From Acidobacteria bacterium RIFCSPLOWO2_12_FULL_66_21 (lineage in GTDB: Bacteria > Acidobacteriota > Vicinamibacteria > Vicinamibacterales > 2-12-FULL-66-21): a DNA stretch of 64,000 nucleotides. The stretch covers positions 38,318 through 102,317 of the forward strand of contig MELC01000029.1 in assembly GCA_001767455.1 (NCBI GenBank). Direction: 5' to 3'. The translations under genes and the position numbers were made by a program. This document shows positions 30,237 to 38,559 of this stretch, one piece after another. The notes beneath the pieces were generated by a model that was not told where the DNA came from, did not search any database, and worked only from the letters and a program-made list of their open reading frames with translations. The stretch's first letter is position 1. The number at the start of each line of letters is the position of its first letter.

Positions 30237-32933
30237 TCACCGGCGCGGATCCCCTTTCACAACGAGCGCCTGCGTATAGGTGTTGCCGTCGACCGTCAAT
30301 CTGACCGTGTATGAGCCCGGTTGCGCTGCGGGTGCTCCGCCCCGCCCGCCGCCGCCACCGCCGCGGCCGCCCGGCGCCGGTGTCGGACGGAAATCCCACA
30401 CCCACCGGTGCATGCCGGCACTCGTCGGCATCGCGACAGGCGACGGCGCCCACAGCATCGACACGGTCAGCGTATCGGGGTTGACCGGCGTGCGCGGATC
30501 GTCGCTCGCATAGCGGCGCACCGTCACGCCGGAGGCATCGAGGATCTCGATGACGACCGGACCGGTGGCGCCGGATTTCAGGTAGTAATCAATGATGGCG
30601 CCGTTCGGCGGGTTTTCCGCCTGCGCCTCGTCCTTCTGCGTCGGCGTGCCGTTGTCGCTGCCGGGCGGCAACTGCACGGCCTCGGACGGCTTGAACAGGA
30701 ACGCGTTCGCGCCCGCCACCGTCGCGTCCGCCTGGCGCAAGGCGCTGATGTCGTCGATCACCCAGAACCCGCGCCCGTGCGTGGCGACGATGAGATCGTT
30801 GTCCTTGATCGCGATGTCGCGCACCGACACCGGCGGCAGGTTCAACTGCAGCGACTGCCAGTCGTCGCCGTCGTTGAACGACACGAACACACCCAGCTCC
30901 GTGCCCGCGAACAGCAGGCCGCGGCGCTTCGGATCCTCCTTCACCGTCTGCATGTAGACGCCGGCCGGCAGTCCCTTGACGATCTGCTGCCAGCTCTTGC
31001 CGCCATCCTTCGTGCGATAGACGTGCGGCTCGTTGTCGGTCAGGCGATGCCGATCGATCGCCGCGTAGGCCTCGTTCGCGTCGAAGTGCGACGCGTCCAT
31101 CATCACCACCTTGCTCCACGGCGTCAGCTCGGGCGGCGTCACGTTCCGCCACGTCTTCCCGTCATCCTCCGTCACGTGGATCAGTCCGTCGTCTGTTCCG
31201 ACCCAGAGGAGCGGCGCGCCGAGCGGCGACGGCGCGATGGTATAGATGACACCGCGGCGCTTGCCCTGCGGCGCATCGGCGGCCGTCGCCTCGTCCAGGT
31301 TGGGCGGCACGCCGGGATCCTCGCGCGTGAGGTCCTGGCTGATCTGTGTCCAGTGCTCGCCGCTGTCGGTCGTCTTGAAGAGGAACTGGTTGCCGAAATA
31401 CAGAGCGTGCGGGTCCGCCGCGGAGAACACGAGCGGCAGCGTCCAGGTATGGCGGGCCGGCTCGGACATGCCGCGCTCGGGCGACACATTCTTCGACTGG
31501 CCGGTCGGGACGTTGCACCAGCTCACGGTGCCGCCGAAGAGAATCTCCGGATGGAGCGGATCGGGCGCCGTGTAGCCGGCCTCCCCGCCCGCGCACGCCG
31601 GTGCCCAGTCGCGCATCGAGATGCCCGCGAACTTCGCGCGCGAGGCGACCGCGACCGCGCCGCTGTCCTGCTGCGCGCCGGTGGCCCAATAGGGGAAGCG
31701 ATAATCCGGAGCTACGTGATAGAGCTGCGCGGTCGGCTGGTTCAGCCAGGAGCTCCACGTGGGAATGTCCGCCGTGCCGTCGAGGCTGACGATCGCGCCC
31801 TGGTCGCTCGCAAGGATCATCAGGTTCGAGTCGGCGGGGTTGATCCACAGGCCCATGTAGTCGTCGCCGCCCGGCGATCCCTTGATGGGCGCGCCCCACG
31901 TCTTCCCTCCGTCGCGCGATCGATAGAGCGCGGTGTTGGGCACGTAGACGAGGTCGGGGTTTTTCGGATCGACGGAGATCTTGCAGAAGTACCAGCCGCG
32001 CCCCCAGAGACGCTGCTCGCCGGAGATCTTCGCCCACGTCGCGCCGGCGTCTTCCGAGCGATACAGTCCACCTGCCTTCGCGTCGACGATCGCGTAGACA
32101 CGCGCGGGCCTGCTCGCCGCGATCGCGATGCCGATGCGGCCGACACCTTCGGCGGGCAGCCCTGCCGTCAACTGTTTCCACGTCGTGCCGCCGTCAATCG
32201 ACTTGTAAAGGCCGCTCCCGGGTCCGTAGGACGGCGGGTAGATGCTCCACGGCGGACGCCGGGTGCTCCACAGACTCGCATAGACAACCTGCGGGTTCCT
32301 CGGATCGACTGCCACGTCGGCCGCGCCGACGTTCTCGTTCTTGAAAAGGACCTTCTGCCACGTCGCCCCGCCGTCGCGCGAGCGGAACACGCCGCGATCC
32401 GGGTTCGGTCCGTACACGTGACCGAGCGCGGCCACGAACACGACGTTCGCGTTCCTCGGATCGACCGCCACGCGCGCGATCTGCCGCGTGTCGTCCAGGC
32501 CGATATGCGTCCACGTCTTCCCCGCATCCGACGATTTGTACATCCCGTTGCCGTAGCTGATCTGCGATCGCATGTCGGCTTCGCCCGTGCCAACGTAGAC
32601 GACGGACGGATTCGACGGGGCGACGGTGACGGCGCCGATGGAGGCAATCGGCTGCGAGTCGAAAATCGGCAGCCACGTGCGTCCCGCGTTCGTCGTCTTC
32701 CACAGCCCTCCGCCCACCGATCCGAAGTAGAACGTGTGCGGCTGGCCCGGCACGCCGGTCACCCCGTTCACGCGCCCGCCGCGGAACGGCCCGATGAGAC
32801 GCCAGTGCAGACCGGAGTACAGGCTCGGCGCGATGGACGCCTGCGCCTGCCCCGCAATCGGTGCGGCACGCCCGAGGACAATCGCTCCGGCGACGACAAC
32901 GACGAAGATGGCGAGGCGGCGAACCAATCGCAT
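30237..32933 (-). CDS. Secreted Asp-box (VPS10/sialidase-like) beta-propeller protein
   Basis: 898 residues from ATG 32933 with AGGAGA upstream; the open frame extends further back but through repeat sequence. Signal peptide RRLAIFVVVVAGAIVLGRAA. At least six Asp-box motifs of the S-x-D-x-G-x-T-W type are visible (KSSDAGKTW, RSRDGGATW, KSIDGGTTW, RSEDAGATW, RSRDGGKTW, RTKDGGKSW), giving a ten-bladed VPS10-like or two seven-bladed propellers. The C-terminus has a Gly-rich hinge and a beta domain (GSYTVRLTVDGNTYTQAL). Such proteins are common in Acidobacteria as glycosyl hydrolases or uncharacterised surface proteins. No catalytic set was identified. Confidence 0.82.
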   Translation of the reverse strand: MRLVRRLAIFVVVVAGAIVLGRAAPIAGQAQASIAPSLYSGLHWRLIGPFRGGRVNGVTGVPGQPHTFYFGSVGGGLWKTTNAGRTWLPIFDSQPIASIGAVTVAPSNPSVVYVGTGEADMRSQISYGNGMYKSSDAGKTWTHIGLDDTRQIARVAVDPRNANVVFVAALGHVYGPNPDRGVFRSRDGGATWQKVLFKNENVGAADVAVDPRNPQVVYASLWSTRRPPWSIYPPSYGPGSGLYKSIDGGTTWKQLTAGLPAEGVGRIGIAIAASRPARVYAIVDAKAGGLYRSEDAGATWAKISGEQRLWGRGWYFCKISVDPKNPDLVYVPNTALYRSRDGGKTWGAPIKGSPGGDDYMGLWINPADSNLMILASDQGAIVSLDGTADIPTWSSWLNQPTAQLYHVAPDYRFPYWATGAQQDSGAVAVASRAKFAGISMRDWAPACAGGEAGYTAPDPLHPEILFGGTVSWCNVPTGQSKNVSPERGMSEPARHTWTLPLVFSAADPHALYFGNQFLFKTTDSGEHWTQISQDLTREDPGVPPNLDEATAADAPQGKRRGVIYTIAPSPLGAPLLWVGTDDGLIHVTEDDGKTWRNVTPPELTPWSKVVMMDASHFDANEAYAAIDRHRLTDNEPHVYRTKDGGKSWQQIVKGLPAGVYMQTVKEDPKRRGLLFAGTELGVFVSFNDGDDWQSLQLNLPPVSVRDIAIKDNDLIVATHGRGFWVIDDISALRQADATVAGANAFLFKPSEAVQLPPGSDNGTPTQKDEAQAENPPNGAIIDYYLKSGATGPVVIEILDASGVTVRRYASDDPRTPVNPDTLTVSMLWAPSPVAMPTSAGMHRWVWDFRPTPAPGGRGGGGGGRGGAPAAQPGSYTVRLTVDGNTYTQALVVKGDPRR

Positions 32934-32949
32934 TGGACGTTCTCCTGAT

Positions 32950-33046
32950 CTACAGCTTCCAGTTTCCAGCTTCCAGCTCCCAGCTCCCAGCTTCCAGCTA
33001 CGAGCCCCGAGCCCCGAGCCCCGAGCCCCGGGCCCCGAGCCCCGAT
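32950..33046. repeat. Two heptad arrays before the propeller gene
   Basis: GCTTCCA/GTTTCCA/GCTCCCA words (32953-32999), then GCCCCGA copies (33003-33043). The second block ends directly at the CocE-family stop codon. Confidence 0.9.
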
Positions 33047-35041
33047 CTACTTTATTCGTGCGCCCTCGTCTACCAGCACGGTAATGGACGATCCATGGAA
33101 CACGCGCTCGGTCGCTCTCTGGAAGTCCGCGGCCGAAGCTCTTGGGATCTCCATGAACTTCTGCGGATTGCGATCGACGAGCGGAAACCACGAGCTCTGG
33201 ATCTGCACCATGACGCGGTGTCCCTTGCGGAACGCATGGTAGACGTCCGGCAGCTCGTAACGGATCGACGTCGCCTGGCCGGGCACGAACGGCTCCGGCT
33301 TCTCGAAGCTGTTGCGGTATTTCCCGCGAAACGGCTCGCCGCGCACGAGCTGCTGGTACCCGCCCATCTTCACCGCATTCGACGGCGGCCGCTGCCCTTG
33401 CGGCGGGAGCGGCGTCGGGTAGTCGCCGGGGTACACATCTATGAGCTTGACGACGAAGTCCGAGTCGGTGCCTGAGGTGGACACGGTGAGATCGACCTTC
33501 ACCGGCCCGGCGATCACGAGATCGGCGTCGAGCGGCCCGGTCTGATAGACCAGCACGTCCGGCCTCTGCGAGGCAAATCGCTGATCCTCGGTCATGTAGT
33601 CGCCTGTTATCCCCGGGACGATGTATCCGACGTACGGCACCGGATGATTCGGATCGCTCACGTACTCGTCGTACGTTGTGGGGTTGGGAGTTGGGCGTTG
33701 GGAGTTGGGAGTCTGAAGTTTGGAGTTGGCAGTTTGAGAGCTCGGGAGTTGGGAGTTGGAAGTTGGGAGTTGGGCGTTGTCTGCGAGCCGTCCGTCAAGG
33801 GCGAAGCTCAGTGTGAGCGGCTTTGCGTCCTTCGGCGGCCACTCGGTGTGCCGCCGCCACTCGTTGATGCCGGTCAGAAACATCCAGGCTTCCGGCAGAT
33901 CGACTGTCTTGTCCTTCAGGTACTTCACGAAGAACGGGAATTGAATGCGCTCGCGGAAGAACTCGCCGGTCTTCACCGAGAAGTTCAGGTTGCCGAGCCG
34001 GTCGCCCGGACCGCGGCCCCACCCGCCGTGCGACCACGGGCCCATGACGAGCATGTTCGGCGTGGCGGGGTTCTTCCGCTCCACGGATCGATACACGCGG
34101 AGCGGCCCGAGCGGATCCTCGGCGTCGAACCATCCGCCGACGTTCAGGACCGCGCACTTCACGTTGTCCATGAACTTCCAGACGGAGCGTTTCTTCCAGA
34201 AGTCGTCGTAGGTCGTGTGATCGACGATTTCCTGCCAGTACGCGGCAGCTCCCCCGAACAGCTCCTGGTTCATGCGCGAGAGCGGCGGCGCGTGCAGCAG
34301 AAAGTCGTACGCGTCCGGCGTGCCGGGATCGAAGCGGATTGCAGGCTTTGGCGGCGTGGGCCCATCGGGGCGCGGCACGAATCCCGAGTAGAACCCGAAG
34401 TTCGCCCCCAGCATGAACGCGCCGTTGTGATACACGTCGTCGCCCATGTAGTAGTCGGCGGTGGGCGCCTGCGGCGAGGCGGCCTTCAGCGCCGGGTGCG
34501 AGTCGATGATGCTGGCAGCCACGTGGAAGCCGGGCTGCGACACGCCGACCATCCCGACGCGGCCGTTGTTGTTCGGCACGTTCTTCAGCAGCCACTCGAT
34601 CGTGTCGGAGGCGTCGCTGCTCTCGTCCACGTCCTTCGACGTCTTCTTGACGGGGATGTATGGGCGAACCTGCTGGAACTCCCCCTCTGACATGTAGCGG
34701 CCGCGCGCGTCCTGGTAGACGAAGATGAAGCGCTCCTTCTGGAAGTGCTCGGAGGGCCCGAGCGACGCGCGGTACTGATCGACGCCGTATGGCGCGACGT
34801 TGTACGGCGTCCTCGTCAAGAGGAACGGGTACTTCTCGGACGTGTCCTTCGGCGCATATATAGAGGTGAAGAGGCGCACGCCGTCCCGCATCGGGACCCT
34901 GTACTCGTACTTGGTGTACTGCGCCCGGACCTCATCGGCCCCGGCCGGGGCCTGCTGCGCACCCGGCCGGCCCGCAAGCAGGAGAATGCCCACTGCAAAG
35001 GCGACCGAGCCATGACTCTTCAGTTGAGGTGTCCTGAGCAT
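33047..35041 (-). CDS. CocE/NonD-family hydrolase (X-Pro dipeptidyl peptidase type)
   Basis: 664 residues from ATG 35041, signal peptide MLRTPQLKSHGSVAFAVGI. Alpha/beta domain with RTPYN and YQDARGRYMSEG, the usual N-terminal blocks, then the nucleophile elbow VGVSQPGFHVA; the family usually has GxSYxG, so the Tyr is replaced by Gln. A GPWSHGGWG segment gives the His. A C-terminal jelly-roll follows (DLTVSTSGTDSDFVVKLIDVYPGD). Residues of about 420-455 (LPTSNSQLPSSQTANSKLQ-like) are a heptad-repeat insert between the catalytic and jelly-roll parts. Exported peptidase or ester hydrolase. Confidence 0.87.
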   Translation of the reverse strand: MLRTPQLKSHGSVAFAVGILLLAGRPGAQQAPAGADEVRAQYTKYEYRVPMRDGVRLFTSIYAPKDTSEKYPFLLTRTPYNVAPYGVDQYRASLGPSEHFQKERFIFVYQDARGRYMSEGEFQQVRPYIPVKKTSKDVDESSDASDTIEWLLKNVPNNNGRVGMVGVSQPGFHVAASIIDSHPALKAASPQAPTADYYMGDDVYHNGAFMLGANFGFYSGFVPRPDGPTPPKPAIRFDPGTPDAYDFLLHAPPLSRMNQELFGGAAAYWQEIVDHTTYDDFWKKRSVWKFMDNVKCAVLNVGGWFDAEDPLGPLRVYRSVERKNPATPNMLVMGPWSHGGWGRGPGDRLGNLNFSVKTGEFFRERIQFPFFVKYLKDKTVDLPEAWMFLTGINEWRRHTEWPPKDAKPLTLSFALDGRLADNAQLPTSNSQLPSSQTANSKLQTPNSQRPTPNPTTYDEYVSDPNHPVPYVGYIVPGITGDYMTEDQRFASQRPDVLVYQTGPLDADLVIAGPVKVDLTVSTSGTDSDFVVKLIDVYPGDYPTPLPPQGQRPPSNAVKMGGYQQLVRGEPFRGKYRNSFEKPEPFVPGQATSIRYELPDVYHAFRKGHRVMVQIQSSWFPLVDRNPQKFMEIPRASAADFQRATERVFHGSSITVLVDEGARIK
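33677..33780. repeat. Heptad array inside the CocE-family gene
   Basis: GTTGGGA, GTTGGGC, GTTGGAA, GTTTGGA words in about 14 units, in frame. The minus-strand translation is rich in Gln, Asn, Pro, Ser and Thr. It lies where the catalytic and jelly-roll domains meet. Confidence 0.93.
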
Positions 35042-35186
35042 GCGGCATTCTACCCGGAACTCGAAGACTGTCACGCTGCACGCGCCGAGGGCATCGCTGC
35101 ACGAAGGGCGCCGAAGACTGTCACGCTGAACGCGCCGACGGCTTTCATTGCACGAAGGGCACGAAGACCGCCATTCTCATTGGTGC

Positions 35187-35385
35187 TGCCGGTCTGGCCG
35201 CGCTTCGCGCGGTGAGGGGGTCTGAGATCCGCAAACACAAACACGCCCGCGGTTGTCGCGTGCTTGTGTTTGTGGATCTCAGGCCCCCTCTAACGCACCT
35301 CTAACGCCGGCCCGAGGCTGCCGAGGGCCGGCGCCAGACCGGCATCAGCTCCGTGCGTCTCCGTGCCCGCCGTGCCTCCGTGTGA
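35187..35385 (+). repeat. Cloverleaf element, copy 3
   Basis: Outer stem TGCCGGTCTGG (35187-35197) with CCAGACCGGCA (35334-35344). Hairpin 1 CCGCGC-TTC-GCGCGG (35198-35212), a 33-bp stem (35214-35246 with 35258-35290, 11-nt loop), hairpin 3 GCCGGCCC/GGGCCGGC (35306-35332). A 15-bp extra segment (TAACGCACCTC and a second TAACGCC) separates the stem from hairpin 3. The CTCCGTG tail runs from 35350. It lies in the 433-bp divergent region 35042-35474, whose left part (35068-35170) repeats TGTCACGCTG and CACGAAGGGC. Confidence 0.9.
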
Positions 35386-35412
35386 CCGCCTCTCTTCCTC
35401 CCCTGCTCTTGT

Positions 35413-35441
35413 TTCTGGGGACCCGGCCTGCGGGATAGAAT
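35413..35441 (+). promoter_or_regulatory. Possible promoter of the S9 peptidase gene
   Basis: TAGAAT at 35436-35441 is a fair -10; TTCTGG at 35413-35418 is a weak -35 at 17 bp. The ATG is 33 bp further on, after GGAGG. Confidence 0.4.
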
Positions 35442-35474
35442 GCAGCGTTCAGCCATTGCCTGGAGGATCTACGC

Positions 35475-37790
35475 ATGGTTTCTTTTGTCGCCCGACACCG
35501 CACCGGCCTGCTGGCCGCCATTTGCGTTGCCGAATTCGCGGTTGCCGTCGGCTCCGCGCAGCAGCGAAGCGGCCGGCCCGGCCAGCCGGCCGCCTCGCGT
35601 GACCGCGCCGTCGCACCGGCGGCGCTGACCGCCGCCGACTACGCGCGCGCCGAGAAGTTCATGGGCTACAACACCACGCCCCTTGTGTATCGCAGCGGCG
35701 TCCGCCCGACGTGGCTGCCCGACGATCGGTTCTGGTATGCGGTCACGACGGCAGCCGGCCCCGAGACGGTGCTCGTCGACGCGTCGAAAGGCACGAAGTC
35801 GGCGTGCGACCTGCCCGCGTGCGCCGAGGCGCGCAGGACGGCGGGGCGCGGAGGGCGCGGCGGCCAGGGCGGCGGGCGTGGCGCGGCCGCGCCGCGCAAC
35901 GACGTCGTCTCGCCCGACGGCAAGCGCGCCGTCTTCATCCGTGACTGGAACCTGTGGGTGCGCGATGTCGCGACGCGCAAGGAAACACCGCTGACCTCGG
36001 ACGGCGTCAAGGACTTCGGATACGCGACCGACAACGCGGGATGGACGAAGAGCGACCGGCCCATCGTCATGTGGTCGCCCGACTCGAAGAAGGTCGCCAC
36101 GTTCCAGCAGGATCAGCGCAACGTCGGCGAGTGGTACCTGGTCACGACGAAGGTCGGCCACCCCGAGCTCCAGGCGTGGAAGTACCCGCTGCCCGGCGAC
36201 CGGGTCGTCTCGATGATCCACCGCGTCGTCATCGACGTGGACGCGCCGAAGGTCGTTCGGTTCAAGATGGACCCGGACCAGCACCGCTCCACGCTCTGCG
36301 ACAACCTGGCGTGCCGCGGCAATCAATGGGAAGACGTGCAGTGGAACCCCGATTCATCGAACCTGGCGTTCGCCTCGACCTCGCGCGATCACAAGAAGAC
36401 GTGGCTTCGCGTGGCCGATGCGGCAACGGGCGCCGTGCGCGACGTGCTCGAGGAAACCGTCCCGACGTTCTTCGAGTCCGGCAACGGCCGCATCAACTGG
36501 CGCTACCTCCCGGCGTCGAACGAGGTGATCTGGTTCTCCGAGCGCGACAACTGGGGGCAGCTCTATCTCCACGATCTCCAGACCGGCAAACTCAAGCAGC
36601 AGATCACGGCCGGTGAAGGCAACGTCACGCAGCTCCTGCGCGTGGACGAAAAGAACCGCGTGCTCTTCTTCCAGGGCGTCGGCAAGGAAAAGGGGCGCGA
36701 TCCGTACTTCACGCACTTCTACAGGATTGGCATGGACGGCCGAAACCTGGCGCTGCTGACGCCGGAGGATGCGAACCACGACATCTCGCTGGCGGAGTCC
36801 GGCAAGTACTTCGTCGACAGCTACTCGAAGCCCGACGTGCCCGCGGTCGCCGTCCTGCGCGACGCCGGCGGCACGCTGATCCTCGATCTCGAGAAGGCGG
36901 ACATCACGAAGCTCGTCGCCACCGGCTGGAAGCCGCCGACGCCGATCACCGTCAAGGCACGCGACGGCCAGACCGATCTTCACGGGTTGATGTATCGGCC
37001 GACGACGCTCGAGCCGGGGCGCAAGTATCCGATCGTCAATCACATCTATCCGGGCCCGCAGACCGGCAGCGTCGGGGGCCGCAGCTTCTCTGCGGCGCGC
37101 GGCGATTCGCAGGCGCTCGCCGAGCTCGGCTTCATCGTCGTCGAGATCGACGGCATGGGCACGCCGTGGCGATCGAAGAAATTCCACGAGGCGTATTACG
37201 GCGACATGGCCGACAACACGCTGCCGGACCAGGTCACCGGCATGAAGCAGCTCGCGGCCAAGCACCCGTACATCGATATCGATCGGGCGGGCATCTGGGG
37301 ACATTCGGGCGGCGGCTTCGCGACGGGCTCCGCGATGTTCCACTACCCCGACTTCTTCAAGGTGGGCATCTCGGAATCAGGGAATCACGACAACCGCGTG
37401 TACGAGGACGACTGGGCGGAGAAGTGGGTGGGCCTGCTCGAGAAGAAGCCGGACGGCACGAGCAACTACGACAGCCAGGCGAACCAGAACTTCGCGAAGA
37501 ACCTGAAGGGGCACCTCCTGCTCGCGCACGGCACGATCGACAGCAACGTGCCGCCCGAGAACACCCTGCTCGTCGTCGAAGCCCTGATCAAGGCGAACAG
37601 GGACTTCGATCTGATCATGATGCCGAACCAGGCGCACGGCTACGGCCCGTTCAGCAACTACATGACGCGGCGGCGGTGGGATTATTTCGTCAGATATCTG
37701 ATGGGCGCGGAGCCGCCCAAGGAGTACGAGCTCACGCCTCCGGACGCACCCGGTCCAGGGCGTTCCGGAGGCGCTGGTCTGCTTCGTTGA
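35475..37790 (+). CDS. DPP-IV-like S9 family peptidase, secreted
   Basis: 771 residues, ATG 35475 with GGAGG at about -11. Signal peptide up to about residue 30 (VGSAQQ). The N-terminal half is a beta-propeller (WSPDSKKVATFQQDQRNVGEWY; WNPDSSNLAFASTSRDHKK). The C-terminal half is the alpha/beta catalytic domain: nucleophile Ser611 in GIWGHSGGGFATG, Asp in HGTIDSNVPPENT, His in MPNQAHGYGP. It cuts dipeptides, usually after Pro or Ala, from peptide N-termini. A Gly-rich loop (RGGRGGQGGGRGA) follows the first blade. The last 19 codons overlap the convergent DUF302 gene. Confidence 0.92.
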   Translation: MVSFVARHRTGLLAAICVAEFAVAVGSAQQRSGRPGQPAASRDRAVAPAALTAADYARAEKFMGYNTTPLVYRSGVRPTWLPDDRFWYAVTTAAGPETVLVDASKGTKSACDLPACAEARRTAGRGGRGGQGGGRGAAAPRNDVVSPDGKRAVFIRDWNLWVRDVATRKETPLTSDGVKDFGYATDNAGWTKSDRPIVMWSPDSKKVATFQQDQRNVGEWYLVTTKVGHPELQAWKYPLPGDRVVSMIHRVVIDVDAPKVVRFKMDPDQHRSTLCDNLACRGNQWEDVQWNPDSSNLAFASTSRDHKKTWLRVADAATGAVRDVLEETVPTFFESGNGRINWRYLPASNEVIWFSERDNWGQLYLHDLQTGKLKQQITAGEGNVTQLLRVDEKNRVLFFQGVGKEKGRDPYFTHFYRIGMDGRNLALLTPEDANHDISLAESGKYFVDSYSKPDVPAVAVLRDAGGTLILDLEKADITKLVATGWKPPTPITVKARDGQTDLHGLMYRPTTLEPGRKYPIVNHIYPGPQTGSVGGRSFSAARGDSQALAELGFIVVEIDGMGTPWRSKKFHEAYYGDMADNTLPDQVTGMKQLAAKHPYIDIDRAGIWGHSGGGFATGSAMFHYPDFFKVGISESGNHDNRVYEDDWAEKWVGLLEKKPDGTSNYDSQANQNFAKNLKGHLLLAHGTIDSNVPPENTLLVVEALIKANRDFDLIMMPNQAHGYGPFSNYMTRRRWDYFVRYLMGAEPPKEYELTPPDAPGPGRSGGAGLLR

Positions 37791-38139
37791 CGACCGGCTC
37801 GAGGCCCGGCGTCTTCACGACGCTGAACATCGCGTCCGGACGAATCACCGACACGACGCTGCCGCCCTCGTCTTCCCACACGCAGACGTTGCACGGCAGG
37901 AGCAGGCCGATGCCGATGTCCGCGGTGAGCGCCTTGTGCGCGAGGGTCGGGTTGCAGGCGCCGAGGATGACGTAGCGCCGGAAATCGGCGTCGAGCTTGG
38001 CCTTCATCGTGGCCTTGACGTCAATCTCGGTGAGCACGCCGAAGCCTTGCTCCTTCAGCGCGTCGGTGATCCGCTGGCGTGCGGTGTCGAACGGAACGCC
38101 CGGCAGATGGACGGTGTGGCCGTACGTCGGGTCTTGCAT
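37732..38139 (-). CDS. DUF302 domain protein
   Basis: 135 residues. The DUF302 pattern is complete: VPFDTARQRITDALKEQGFGVLTEIDV, ILGACNPTLAHKAL, IGLLLPCNVCVWED. The family is small and soluble, with conserved cysteines; its role is unknown, though it is often beside sulfur or copper genes. Its 3' end overlaps the S9 gene by 59 bp tail to tail. The tiny membrane ORF lies 93 bp upstream on the same strand. Confidence 0.9.
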   Translation of the reverse strand: MQDPTYGHTVHLPGVPFDTARQRITDALKEQGFGVLTEIDVKATMKAKLDADFRRYVILGACNPTLAHKALTADIGIGLLLPCNVCVWEDEGGSVVSVIRPDAMFSVVKTPGLEPVVNEADQRLRNALDRVRPEA

Positions 38140-38232
38140 GGCGGAGCTTCTTTCGTGAACGGATCAGCAGTGCGGGTCGTTCGGTGCGACGTCGCTTTCG
38201 GACCGCGCCGACCGGCGCGGGTGGGGCACCGA

Positions 38233-38322
38233 TCAGGTAGGCACGCCCATTTTCGGCAGCAGCCACACCTGCAGCGCGTACCAGACGACGAGGAACACCG
38301 CGAAGGTGAGGACAGATTCCAT
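38233..38322 (-). CDS. Tiny membrane protein, possibly ending in a recoded UGA
   Basis: 29 residues, MESVLTFAVFLVVWYALQVW followed by LLPKMGVPT: one membrane helix and a short basic tail. A perfect -10 hexamer, TACAAT (minus 38335-38330), lies 7 bp before the ATG, so the mRNA would be leaderless. After the UGA at 38235-38233 the frame stays open for 22 codons to CAC-TGC-TGA (38164). A GC hairpin CCGCGCC-GGTC-GGCGCGG begins 12 nt after the UGA, in the range where bacterial SECIS loops lie. Gene reality is moderately likely; Sec insertion is only a hypothesis. Probably co-transcribed with DUF302. Confidence 0.5.
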   Translation of the reverse strand: MESVLTFAVFLVVWYALQVWLLPKMGVPT

Positions 38323-38353
38323 TGAGTTGATTGTACAAGAGGTCGGGCTCGTC

Positions 38354-38550
38354 GGGGTAATCTTCACGAAACCTGTTGCGCAGGGCTTCAGCCCTGCCTG
38401 ACCCCTTCGCCGGAGACGACTCGGAGTAATCTTCACGAAACCTGTTGCGCAGGGCTTCAGCCCTGCCTGACCCCTTCGCCCGGAGACGACTCGGAGTAAT
38501 CTTCACGAAACCTGTTGCGCAGGGCTTCAGCCCTGCCTGACCCCTTCGCC
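38354..38550. repeat. Three tandem copies of a 69-70 bp unit with REP-like hairpins
   Basis: Copies at 38354-38422, 38423-38492 and (truncated) 38493-38550. Each contains GTTGC and GCAGGGCTTCAGCCCTGC followed by CTGACCCCTTCGCC; the first two also end CGGAGACGACTC. The third copy ends in GAGG, which serves as the ribosome-binding site of the ADOP gene. Confidence 0.95.
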
Positions 38551-38559
38551 TGAGGCGAC

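Noticed and set aside
30321-32948. 875-codon plus-strand open frame opposite the propeller gene
   Set aside because: Shadow frame; the minus strand shows clear Asp-box repeats and a signal peptide.
35068-35170. TGTCACGCTG and CACGAAGGGC repeats considered as a small ORF
   Set aside because: No frame with a sensible start or motif; they look like degenerated array sequence.
38354-38550. Repeat triplet considered as a CRISPR array
   Set aside because: The units are tandem without unique spacers, and no cas genes are near.
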